A stretch of DNA of 8,610 bases from Acidimicrobiia bacterium (GTDB lineage: Bacteria; Actinomycetota; Acidimicrobiia; Spongiisociales; UBA5794): positions 1 to 8,610 of the forward strand of contig JAUVNV010000104.1 of the NCBI GenBank assembly GCA_030599515.1, read 5' to 3'. The position numbers and the translations under genes were made by a program. The notes under the pieces are model-generated. The model saw nothing but the letters and a program-made list of their open reading frames with translations. It ran no database searches and was not told the DNA's origin. Positions 1-6,006 of the stretch are shown here, one piece after another (the first letter of the stretch is position 1; each line of letters opens with the position of its first letter).

Positions 1-1
1 G

Positions 2-76
2 TTCGTGGAGGTCGATGGCGAAGACCCGGAGAAGGTCGCGGCCGAGTGGCTGAAGGCGATCGGGGTTGTTGAGTAG
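2..76 (+). CDS. C-terminal tail of an upstream gene, possibly an OpuAC-type glycine betaine ABC binding protein (partial)
   Basis: Reading from base 2 there are 24 sense codons and a TAG stop at 74-76; the start lies before the window. The visible tail includes 'DGEDPEKVAAEWLKAIG'. This acidic 'DPE-VA-EWL' ending resembles the C-terminal helix of OpuAC/ProX-type glycine betaine and other quaternary-amine binding proteins, which commonly end in a 'G-DPEE-A-EWL' helix. That resemblance rests on one short helix, so the family is tentative; the reading frame itself is convincing from its codon use and clean ending. It converges with the minus-strand membrane protein ending at 127, and the repeat hairpin at 93-161 lies between the two stop codons and beyond. 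Confidence 0.5.
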   Translation, partial: FVEVDGEDPEKVAAEWLKAIGVVE

Positions 77-92
77 TCGAGAATGTGAGCCG

Positions 93-161
93 CAAGCTTC
101 AAGCTCCAAGCTGCAAGACGCACCACCTACTGGGATCTTGGGGCTTGGGGCTTGTGGCTTG
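93..161. terminator. Imperfect 25-bp hairpin between convergent genes (possible bidirectional terminator)
   Basis: The left half of array 1 (93-117) pairs with the right half (137-161) around a 19-nt loop. CAAGC at 93, 100 and 107 pairs with GCTTG at 157, 150 and 143, and CAAG at 114 pairs with CTTG at 137. The two-base gaps give mostly G-U or C-G pairs, leaving only two mismatched positions (99/155 and 113/141). The position between convergent genes fits a bidirectional terminator, although no clean U-tract follows on either side. The minus-strand gene's stop codon (127-129) lies in the loop. Termination is inferred, not shown. Confidence 0.4.
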
Positions 162-169
162 TGGCCAGG
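93..169. repeat. 7-bp-period degenerate tandem repeat, array 1 (11 units)
   Basis: Bases 93-169 divide into eleven units of 7 bp in one unbroken register. Units at 93, 100, 107 and 114 are CAAGCTT, CAAGCTC, CAAGCTG and CAAGACG; units at 142, 149 and 156 are GGCTTGG, GGCTTGT and GGCTTGT. The intervening units are more diverged. Seen as CTTGNNN on either strand, the left half is the reverse orientation of the right half. The array starts 17 bp after the stop of the upstream gene and covers the last 13 sense codons and stop of the minus-strand gene. Heptanucleotide tandem repeats are known in cyanobacteria as STRR sequences; whether this is related is unknown. Confidence 0.75.
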
Positions 170-942
170 GTTCCCACAAGTCCCGCAATCGCGACGATCG
201 CCCCCGTCGCCATCAGGGTGAGACCTTCGGCTCGGAGTGAACGGGTGAAGACGGCGTAGCCGTTGGTCACGAGAACGTGGGTGAGCTCATCCGCGATCCG
301 GGCGGTGGCGATCGGCCCGCCGAACCTACTCCATACCCACACGCCGATCCCGGCGATCAGCACCGCCAGGCCGACGCTGATCAGAGCGATCGATCGACGG
401 CTGGAGACCATCACAAGAGCGACTCCCAGAAAGACGGCAGCCGCAGCGGCGAACACCGACACGGCCGGGAGCCACCCGGCCACCCTTCCCACGACGGGCA
501 ACGCATCAGAGTCGAGGATCACGACCGCTTCGAACGCGTCGACCGGCACCCGCTCAGCTAGATCCGGTGCAATCTGCGCGATCGGGGCGACAAGCACCGC
601 GCGCACGTCGGTCAGATCCGCTGTAAACGGATCATCGGTCTGCGAGACGACGTGGCGGTGACCCTCTACGATGAGGCGATCGAAGACGCTGTCGAACGCA
701 CCGGAGTCGAGCAGGACGATGGTCGCTCTCTCCCCTGCTCCACGAACGAGGGCGAGAAGCGGGACTTCATCGATCGCCTCGTCCATGAGCCGGGCCGCGA
801 GCGCCTCCTGCGATGAGTCCATCGCGAGCACCTCGGCTGCATTCACCCGAAACGCATCTTCCCTCGCAACGGATCGATCCATCCAGAACGCAACAGCGGC
901 CGTGAATGTCAAGACCGAGATCAGCACAGCGATGGCAACCAT
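127..942 (-). CDS. Integral membrane protein of unknown function with a large extracytoplasmic domain
   Basis: This 271-residue protein starts at ATG 942-940. Hydrophobicity suggests TM1 at about residues 2-20, an outside domain of about 21-157 rich in Asp, Glu and Val, then TM2 (about 158-178), a short 'SSRRS' turn, TM3 (about 184-206), an outside loop with a 'IATARIADELTHVLV' helix, and TM4 (about 241-261). Codon use is strongly G/C-ending and the frame is open throughout, so it is a real gene rather than a shadow. I see no catalytic motif. The plan of one N-terminal helix, an outside helical domain and several C-terminal helices is common in unnamed actinobacterial membrane proteins. No Shine-Dalgarno lies at a normal distance (a GGGAG is about 24 nt upstream), so it may be leaderless or use a weak site. 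The last 13 codons and stop lie inside the 7-bp repeat array, making the basic, proline-rich tail 'SHKPQAPRSQ' repeat-derived. It is divergent from the binding-protein gene; no functional link can be stated. Confidence 0.75.
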   Translation of the reverse strand: MVAIAVLISVLTFTAAVAFWMDRSVAREDAFRVNAAEVLAMDSSQEALAARLMDEAIDEVPLLALVRGAGERATIVLLDSGAFDSVFDRLIVEGHRHVVSQTDDPFTADLTDVRAVLVAPIAQIAPDLAERVPVDAFEAVVILDSDALPVVGRVAGWLPAVSVFAAAAAVFLGVALVMVSSRRSIALISVGLAVLIAGIGVWVWSRFGGPIATARIADELTHVLVTNGYAVFTRSLRAEGLTLMATGAIVAIAGLVGTLATSHKPQAPRSQ

Positions 943-1063
943 CGTGACGACAGAACGGATGGGACACTCCCTCGAGATCGGCGCGAACCCTACCGAGCGA
1001 CTTCGGCAACGCCTCTCGCTTCCGGAGGACTCACGCGATGCACAATACGACTAGCGTTGAACC

Positions 1064-1084
1064 GACCGATCCACCGGATCGGTC
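1064..1084 (+). promoter_or_regulatory. 9-bp perfect inverted repeat upstream of the binding-protein gene (operator or 5' leader hairpin)
   Basis: GACCGATCC (1064-1072) and GGATCGGTC (1076-1084) are exact reverse complements separated by ACC. The second arm ends 10 bp before the Shine-Dalgarno and 22 bp before the TTG start. It could be the operator of a dimeric repressor, or an mRNA stem at the 5' end of the leader if transcription starts near 1064. The pairing is directly visible; the role is inference. Confidence 0.45.
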
Positions 1085-1094
1085 CCTACAGGGT

Positions 1095-1101
1095 AAGGAG
1101 G
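1095..1101 (+). promoter_or_regulatory. Shine-Dalgarno that sets a TTG start for the binding protein
   Basis: AAGGAGG lies 5 nt before TTG 1107-1109, an almost ideal site. An ATG further upstream in the same frame (1038) also has a GGAGG at 1024-1028, but using it would add 23 polar residues ahead of the lipoprotein signal peptide, which is atypical. The TTG start gives a normal short basic n-region (MKRFSK) followed directly by the hydrophobic core. Confidence 0.7.
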
Positions 1102-1106
1102 CACCC

Positions 1107-2852
1107 TTGAAACGATTCAGCAAACTACTCGCCCTCGTCTTCGTGATGGCCCTCATCGCGGCGGCGTGCGGGTCGTCATCGGACGACACGACAACGACCA
1201 CTGCCGCCAGTGGCGGGGCCGAGACGACAACAACTGTCGCAGCGACCACCACCACCAGCGGTGGCGCTGAAACAACAACGACCGCGGCTGCAGGAAGCGA
1301 TTTCCCCGGTCTCATGGTCGAAGCGGCCTGCGATGACGAGACGAACAAGAGCCACATCAACTACATCAAGGCGGTAGACGCGAATACCGTCGAGATCCAG
1401 CTGTGCACGCAAGACGTGGCATTCCCGGCGAAGGTCGCGTTCTCTGCGTTCGGCATCGTCCCCCAGGAGTACCTGGACGCCAATACCGGCGGTGGGGACC
1501 TCGTGGACAAGCCGATCGGTACCGGTCCCTACAAGCTCACGCAGTGGGACAAGGGCAACCAGATCGTCATGGAAGTCAATCCGGACTACTGGGGCGAGGC
1601 ACCGAACGCCGACACGCTCGTCTTCAAGTGGAGCTCCGAGGCAGCCCAGCGTTACCTCGAGCTTCAGGCAGGAACCGTTGACGGGATCGACAACCCGGGT
1701 CGTGACGACTTCGCCTTGATCGCGGATTCGCCCGATCTTCAGCTCAAGGAGCGCGCAGGAACGAACATCTTCTATCTCGGTCTGAACCGGGACAAGGAGC
1801 CGTTCGGCGACGAGAAGGTGCGACAGGCCATCGGCTATGCCCTCGACCGTCAGCGCATCATCGACAACTTCTACCCGCCGGGTTCGAAGGTTGCCGATCA
1901 GTTCATGCCGGATTCGATCTTCGGGTACACACCCGAGCCGAAGTGGTACGACCAGGACATCGAGAAGGCGAAGGCGTTGCTCGCCGAAGCGGGCTTTGCC
2001 GACGGCTTCGAGGTGACCCTCAACTACCGCGACGTCGTACGCAGCTACCTGCCCTCGCCGGCAACCGTCGGCCAAGATATCCAGGCACAGCTCGCCGAGA
2101 TCGGCGTCAAGGTCACCATCGAAGTCATGGAGTCCGGGGCCTTCCTCGACGCCAGCGACGCCGGTGATCTGACCATGTACATGCTCGGTTGGGGCGCCGA
2201 CTACCCGGATGCCACCAACTTCCTCGACTTCCACTTTGGGAAGAACGCCTCCGATCAGTTCGGTGCCGGCTTCGAGGACATCTGGGCCCTCCTCGATGAA
2301 GGCGCTTCGACGCCGGATCCCGCTGCCCGGCTCGTGATCTACGAGCAGGCGACGCAGCTCCTCAAGGACCACGTCCCGATGGTGCCGGTTGCCCATGGTG
2401 GCTCCGGTGTCGGATACCTCGGTGACGTCGAGGGAGCGCACGCGAGTCCGCTCGGCAACGAGTACTTCGCTGTGATGGACCCGGGCGGACGCGACACCTT
2501 CGTGTGGATGCAGAACGCCGAGCCCATTGGCTTGTACTGCGCCGACGAGACCGACGGTGAGAGCCTCCGTGGCTGCGAGCAGATCGTGGAGCAGCTCCTC
2601 GCCTACGAGATCGGCGGCACCGACGTGATCGCCTCGCTCGCCGAGACCTGGGACGTCAGCGACGACGGCACGCTGTGGACATTCCACTTGCGTTCCGGTG
2701 TGGTGTTCCACGACGGCAGTACGTTCGACGCCAACGATGTCGTGGCAAGCTACGACGCACAGTGGGACATGAACAGCCCGAACCACACCGGTCGTGACGG
2801 CAACTTCACGTACTGGGATGCGTTGTTCGGCTTCAAGAACAACACTGGCTGA
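1107..2852 (+). CDS. Circularly permuted family-5 (DppA/OppA-like) peptide-binding lipoprotein
   Basis: From TTG 1107 the protein has 581 residues and is the external solute receptor of the importer encoded downstream. Residues 1-20 are a lipoprotein signal ending 'ALIAAAC', with Cys21 as lipid anchor, followed by a Thr/Ala/Gly linker to about residue 65 containing two 'SGGAETTTT' copies. The family-5 hallmarks then occur in rotated order. Residues 84-457 carry 'IKAVDANTVEIQL', 'KPIGTGPYKL', 'NPDYWG', 'VRQAIGYALDR', 'AKALLAEAGF', 'GWGADYPD' and 'VEGAHASPLGNEYF', which is the middle and end of DppA-type proteins. Residues 463-579 carry 'TFVWMQNAEPIGL', 'AETWDVSDDG', 'TFHLRSGVVFHDGS' and 'DANDVVASYDAQW', which normally begin the mature protein. 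The canonical N- and C-termini are joined by a short 'MDPGGRD' link. The two parts total about 500 residues, the size of mature DppA (about 507). Four cysteines (75, 100, 478, 490) could form two disulfides. The gene is followed by a terminator-like palindrome and then dppBCDF. The substrate is unknown; peptides are the default for the family. Confidence 0.9.
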   Translation: MKRFSKLLALVFVMALIAAACGSSSDDTTTTTAASGGAETTTTVAATTTTSGGAETTTTAAAGSDFPGLMVEAACDDETNKSHINYIKAVDANTVEIQLCTQDVAFPAKVAFSAFGIVPQEYLDANTGGGDLVDKPIGTGPYKLTQWDKGNQIVMEVNPDYWGEAPNADTLVFKWSSEAAQRYLELQAGTVDGIDNPGRDDFALIADSPDLQLKERAGTNIFYLGLNRDKEPFGDEKVRQAIGYALDRQRIIDNFYPPGSKVADQFMPDSIFGYTPEPKWYDQDIEKAKALLAEAGFADGFEVTLNYRDVVRSYLPSPATVGQDIQAQLAEIGVKVTIEVMESGAFLDASDAGDLTMYMLGWGADYPDATNFLDFHFGKNASDQFGAGFEDIWALLDEGASTPDPAARLVIYEQATQLLKDHVPMVPVAHGGSGVGYLGDVEGAHASPLGNEYFAVMDPGGRDTFVWMQNAEPIGLYCADETDGESLRGCEQIVEQLLAYEIGGTDVIASLAETWDVSDDGTLWTFHLRSGVVFHDGSTFDANDVVASYDAQWDMNSPNHTGRDGNFTYWDALFGFKNNTG

Positions 2853-2872
2853 TCAAGCGATAGACGAACGAT

Positions 2873-2910
2873 GATTGGAGGGGTGCGATCGCACCCCTCC
2901 AATCTTTCCC
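2873..2910 (+). terminator. 32-bp perfect palindrome between binding-protein gene and dppB (intra-operon terminator/attenuator)
   Basis: Bases 2873-2904 read the same on both strands with no mismatch: each arm is 16 bp and the centre is GCGATCGC. TTTCCC follows. A GC-rich perfect stem 21 bp after the binding-protein stop, with a short T-run, is typical of the partial terminators placed after binding-protein genes so that receptor mRNA exceeds permease mRNA. The T-run is short (three bases), so termination may be partial. A palindrome this exact could also bind a dimeric protein as DNA. Confidence 0.7.
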
Positions 2911-2916
2911 TAGTCT
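2911..2916 (+). promoter_or_regulatory. Possible -10 element for a leaderless dppB transcript
   Basis: TAGTCT fits TANNNT and ends 8 nt before the dppB ATG, which would put the transcript start at or next to the ATG. There is no Shine-Dalgarno ahead of dppB, which agrees with a leaderless start after the terminator. No -35 is recognisable because that position falls inside the palindrome. This is a short degenerate motif, so confidence is low. Confidence 0.3.
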
Positions 2917-2924
2917 GTTGATTC

Positions 2925-3986
2925 ATGGCTCGATTCCTACTGCGCCGTTTCATCTCCTCGATCCCTGTGATCATCGGGATCCTCGCATTGGTGTTCGCCC
3001 TCGCGCGAATGATCCCCGGCGACCCCTGCCGAGCAGCGCTCGGCGAACGAGCGACCGATGAGATCTGTGACGCGTACAACGAGCGATACGGACTCAACGA
3101 CCCCATTCACGTTCAATTTGGCATCTATCTCAAGGATGTCGCCACCGGAGATCTTGGCGAGTCGTTCCGGTTCGGTGTCCCGGTGACCGAACTCCTCATC
3201 CAACGGCTCCCCACGACGATGGAACTCGCGGCCGCTGCCCTGCTCATCGCCGTGTTCGTCGGCGTCCCTCTCGGCATCATTTCCGGATATCGCCACAACA
3301 CGAAGACCGATGTCGCCACGATGGTCGGTGCCAACATCGGTGTTGCCATGCCGGTGTTCTGGCTTGGACTCATGCTCCAGTACGTTTTCGCCGTCTTCTT
3401 ACGCGACACGCCTCTGGCGTTACCCCCGTCAGGCAAACTCGACGCCGGACTCATCCCCGTTCCGTTCTACGAAGTGTGGGGCCTTCCGGAGAACGGCTTC
3501 ATGGAGTTCCTTTCCGAATTCACACTGATGAACTCGTTGGTCACCTTCCAATGGGAGATCTTCTCGAGCGCCTTCCTCCACCTCATCCTGCCGGCCGTGG
3601 CGCTCGCGACGATTCCGTTGGCCATCATCGCGAGAATGACGCGCTCCGCCCTTCTCGACGTGCTCGGCCTCGACTACGTACGAACAGCCCGGGCCAAGGG
3701 TTTGCGCGAACGCAGCGTCGTCCTCAAACACGCCCTCCGCAACGCGATGTTGCCGGTGGTCACCATCATCGGCCTGTCATTCGGGCTGCTGCTGGGCGGC
3801 GCGATTCTCACCGAGACGATCTTCAATCTCGCAGGCGTCGGCAAGACCCTCTTCGACGCGATCACCTCCCGCGATTACACCGTCGTCCAGGGCTTCACTC
3901 TCGTTGTGGCGATCAGCTTCGTGATGGTGAACCTGCTCGTTGATCTCCTCTACACCTACCTCGACCCGCGCGTGCGCGTCTCATGA
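2925..3986 (+). CDS. dppB: Peptide-type ABC transporter permease, DppB family
   Basis: The 353-residue protein is one of the two channel subunits of a family-5 importer. TM1 is about residues 10-28, ending in the family motif 'MIPGDP'. An outside segment to about 100 contains 'YGLNDPIHVQF' and 'GDLGESFRFGVPVTELL', followed by TM segments at about 101-120, 132-158, 217-236, 277-297 and 322-344. The cytoplasmic EAA loop that couples to the ATPases is at about 250-276 ('YVRTARAKGLRERSVVLKHA' then 'LRNAMLP'). The C-terminus 'YLDPRVRVS' is typical. Cys35 and Cys48 lie in the outside segment after TM1 and are unusual for DppB; they may form a disulfide. There is no Shine-Dalgarno before the ATG. 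Its last 4 bases (ATGA) are shared with dppC, implying translational coupling. The dpp name reflects family; the substrate is not known. Confidence 0.92.
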   Translation: MARFLLRRFISSIPVIIGILALVFALARMIPGDPCRAALGERATDEICDAYNERYGLNDPIHVQFGIYLKDVATGDLGESFRFGVPVTELLIQRLPTTMELAAAALLIAVFVGVPLGIISGYRHNTKTDVATMVGANIGVAMPVFWLGLMLQYVFAVFLRDTPLALPPSGKLDAGLIPVPFYEVWGLPENGFMEFLSEFTLMNSLVTFQWEIFSSAFLHLILPAVALATIPLAIIARMTRSALLDVLGLDYVRTARAKGLRERSVVLKHALRNAMLPVVTIIGLSFGLLLGGAILTETIFNLAGVGKTLFDAITSRDYTVVQGFTLVVAISFVMVNLLVDLLYTYLDPRVRVS

Positions 3987-5005
3987 GCGACGATCTCTAC
4001 GATCCATCCGATCGGCCTCTGGAACCGACGGACGACCAGCCTCTCGACACTGTCGAAGCATCCGATGCGATCCGTGACAAGGTTCGTATGGATCTCGCCG
4101 GCGGCGATGTCGGGGCCGTGACATCAGGGGGGCTGTGGCGAACGGCAGGGCGCGAAGTCCTAAGGAAGAAGTCCGCGATCGTCGGAATGGCCCTGCTCTC
4201 GATCCTGCTTCTGCTCGCCGTGTTCGCCCCGATCATCGCTCCGTACCCACCCAACAAGGTCCTCTTTGACGAGGGCGTCAGCCCCCGCGATCCACCGTGC
4301 GTTCACCTGTTCGGATGCGACGAGGACAAGCCTCAGCACATCCTCGGCATCGACGGGAACGGACGTGACTACTTCTCACGCATCGTCTACGGCGCGCGCG
4401 TGTCGCTCCTCGCCGCATTCGTCGCCGTGTTGTTCGCAGTCGTGTGGGGCACCATGGTCGGACTCGTTGCCGGCTTCTTCGGAGGCTGGGTGGACAACGT
4501 CCTCATGCGCGTGATGGACGTGCTGCTGTCGTTCCCTTCTCTGCTGCTCGCGATCGTCGTCGTAACGGTTCTCGGGCCGGGCTTGATCAACGCGATCCTG
4601 GCGATCGCGATCGTCACGATCCCGCAGTACGCGCGAATCGTGCGCTCCTCCGTTCTGAGCATTCGCGAGCAGGAGTACGTGTCGGCCGATCAGGCCCTTG
4701 GTGTCACGCGCTGGCGGCTCCTCGCTCATCGCATCTTCCCCAACACCCTGACCCCCCTCATCGTCATCGCCACGCTCGGTGTCGCCACCGCCGTGCTCGA
4801 AATCGCGTCCCTGTCCTTCCTCGGTCTGGGTATCCAGCCTCCGACAGCGGAGTGGGGTTCGATGCTTGCAGCAGAGAGAAACCAGGTGTTCACCGCTCCG
4901 CACCTCGTGTTCTTCGCCGGTCTGATGATCATGTGGACCGTCCTCGGCTTCAATCTGCTCGGCGACGGACTCCGTGACGCGATCGATCCAAGGCTCGGCA
5001 GATGA
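3983..5005 (+). CDS. dppC: Peptide-type ABC transporter permease, DppC family, with an acidic N-terminal extension
   Basis: The 340-residue second channel subunit pairs with DppB. Residues 1-50 are a hydrophilic, Asp/Glu-rich cytoplasmic extension before the usual 'LRKKSAIVGMALL' start of TM1 (about 64-86). The family motif 'HILGIDGNGRDYFSRIVYGARVSL' spans about 119-142, and further TM segments lie at about 143-168, 181-212, 254-280 and 303-326. The EAA loop is about 232-258 ('YVSADQALGVTRWRLLAHRI' then 'FPNTLTP'). The ending 'GDGLRDAIDPRLGR' is characteristic. The outside loop between TM1 and TM2 has Cys106 and Cys112 ('PPCVHLFGCDED'), a likely disulfide pair that mirrors the pair in DppB. 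It overlaps dppB and dppD by 4 bp each and has no clear Shine-Dalgarno, so translation is probably coupled to dppB. Confidence 0.92.
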   Translation: MSDDLYDPSDRPLEPTDDQPLDTVEASDAIRDKVRMDLAGGDVGAVTSGGLWRTAGREVLRKKSAIVGMALLSILLLLAVFAPIIAPYPPNKVLFDEGVSPRDPPCVHLFGCDEDKPQHILGIDGNGRDYFSRIVYGARVSLLAAFVAVLFAVVWGTMVGLVAGFFGGWVDNVLMRVMDVLLSFPSLLLAIVVVTVLGPGLINAILAIAIVTIPQYARIVRSSVLSIREQEYVSADQALGVTRWRLLAHRIFPNTLTPLIVIATLGVATAVLEIASLSFLGLGIQPPTAEWGSMLAAERNQVFTAPHLVFFAGLMIMWTVLGFNLLGDGLRDAIDPRLGR

Positions 5006-6006
5006 CGACTACGACCGTCGGCGATCCGATCCTCCAGATCAGCAGTCTCGAGACCCACTTCTTCACGAGAGATGGCGTGGTGAAGGCGGTTGATGGCGTG
5101 GATCTCACCGTCGGCAAGGGAGAGATCCTTGGACTGGTCGGCGAGTCGGGGTGCGGCAAGTCGGTCACGTCGATGTCGGTGCTCCGTTTGATCCAGAATC
5201 CGGGAGAGATCGTTGGCGGCAGCATCCGGTTCCACGGTGAGGATCTGCTCGATCTTTCGGAGAAGGAGATGCGTTCGATTCGCGGAGATCGCATCTCGAT
5301 GATCTTCCAGCAGCCCGTTGGTTCCCTCAACCCGGTCTTCACGGCCGGTTCCCAGATCTCCGAGGTGTACGAGATACACGAGGGATTGAAGAAGAAGGAA
5401 GGGAACGCAAGGGCCGTCGAGATGCTCCAGAAGGTGGGGATCCCGGACGCGGAACGCCGCATCAAGGCCTATCCGCATGAACTCTCCGGCGGCATGGCCC
5501 AACGAGTCATGATCGCGATGGCGCTCGCTGCTGGACCCGAACTCCTGATCGCTGACGAGCCGACGACGGCGTTGGACGTCACCATCCAGGCGCAGATCAT
5601 CGACCTCATGCGCGAGATCAGGAACGACCTCGGAACCTCGATCATCGTCATCACCCACGACCTCGGGATCGTGGCCGAGATCGCCGACCGCGTCGCAGTG
5701 ATGTACGCGGGAGAGATCGTCGAAGAAGCTGACACCAAGACGCTGTTCGCCGATCCGAAGCACCCCTATACCAAGGGACTCATCGGGTCAATCCCCCTTG
5801 CCGGCGACCGCCGTGAGTGGCTAGATGTGATTCCAGGCCGGGTCCCGAATCTGATCGATCTACCGGGCGGATGCCGGTTCGCTCCCCGGTGTCGGGCACG
5901 CGAGGAAGCCGGCCTCACGATGTGCACCGAACAACGCCCTGAGCTCACCGGCGTGAACGATGAGCACACCGTGCGCTGCTTCCTCTACCAGGAGGGTGCG
6001 AAGTGA
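5002..6006 (+). CDS. dppD: Peptide-type ABC transporter ATP-binding protein, DppD family, with Fe-S-type cysteine tail
   Basis: The 334-residue protein is one of two cytoplasmic ATPases driving import. Walker A is 'GESGCGKS' (47-54), the Q-loop is 'FQQPVGSLNP' (102-111), the signature is 'LSGGMAQR' (161-168), Walker B is 'LLIADEP' (181-187) and the H-loop histidine is His219 ('ITHDLG'). All catalytic elements are intact. The C-terminal oligopeptide-transporter domain (about 250-330) starts with 'HPYTKGL' and holds four cysteines (291, 297, 308, 326), the pattern that binds a [4Fe-4S] cluster in characterised DppD/DppF-type proteins; cluster binding here is inferred. Methionine at the fifth position of the signature (SGGM rather than SGGQ) is common in DppD/OppD. 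The ATG overlaps the dppC stop (ATGA) with only a weak AAGG at 4990-4993. Confidence 0.93.
   Translation: MTTTTVGDPILQISSLETHFFTRDGVVKAVDGVDLTVGKGEILGLVGESGCGKSVTSMSVLRLIQNPGEIVGGSIRFHGEDLLDLSEKEMRSIRGDRISMIFQQPVGSLNPVFTAGSQISEVYEIHEGLKKKEGNARAVEMLQKVGIPDAERRIKAYPHELSGGMAQRVMIAMALAAGPELLIADEPTTALDVTIQAQIIDLMREIRNDLGTSIIVITHDLGIVAEIADRVAVMYAGEIVEEADTKTLFADPKHPYTKGLIGSIPLAGDRREWLDVIPGRVPNLIDLPGGCRFAPRCRAREEAGLTMCTEQRPELTGVNDEHTVRCFLYQEGAK

Larger units (their letters stand above)
943..1106. promoter_or_regulatory. Divergent intergenic region carrying the importer's upstream control sequences
   Basis: This 164-bp gap separates the minus-strand membrane protein from the binding-protein gene and must hold starts for both. 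On the plus strand TAGCGT (1052-1057) fits the loose TANNNT -10 pattern and would place a transcript start near 1064, the first base of the inverted repeat. No good -35 is visible at 17-18 bp spacing. On the minus strand TAGGGT (992-987) is a similarly weak -10 candidate for the membrane protein. Both are inferences from short degenerate motifs. Confidence 0.3.

Noticed and set aside
1038..1106. ATG 1038 as start of the binding protein
   Set aside because: It has a fair GGAGG upstream but would place 23 polar residues before the lipoprotein signal. TTG 1107 has a better Shine-Dalgarno and gives a standard signal peptide.
1176..2786. 536-codon open frame on the minus strand
   Set aside because: It lies entirely antisense to the binding-protein gene, whose domains are clear. 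The long opposite frame is a by-product of high-GC codon use, and its translation shows no recognisable family or membrane pattern.
2490..2852. C-terminal block as a truncated second binding protein fused by accident
   Set aside because: The N-terminal part lacks exactly this block, with no overlap or duplication, so a permutation of one protein explains both parts better than one full copy plus a remnant.
2885..2892. GCGATCGC as a cyanobacterial HIP1 element
   Set aside because: It is simply the centre of the terminator palindrome. GATCG strings are frequent here through Asp/Ile/Arg codons, and nothing else suggests cyanobacteria.
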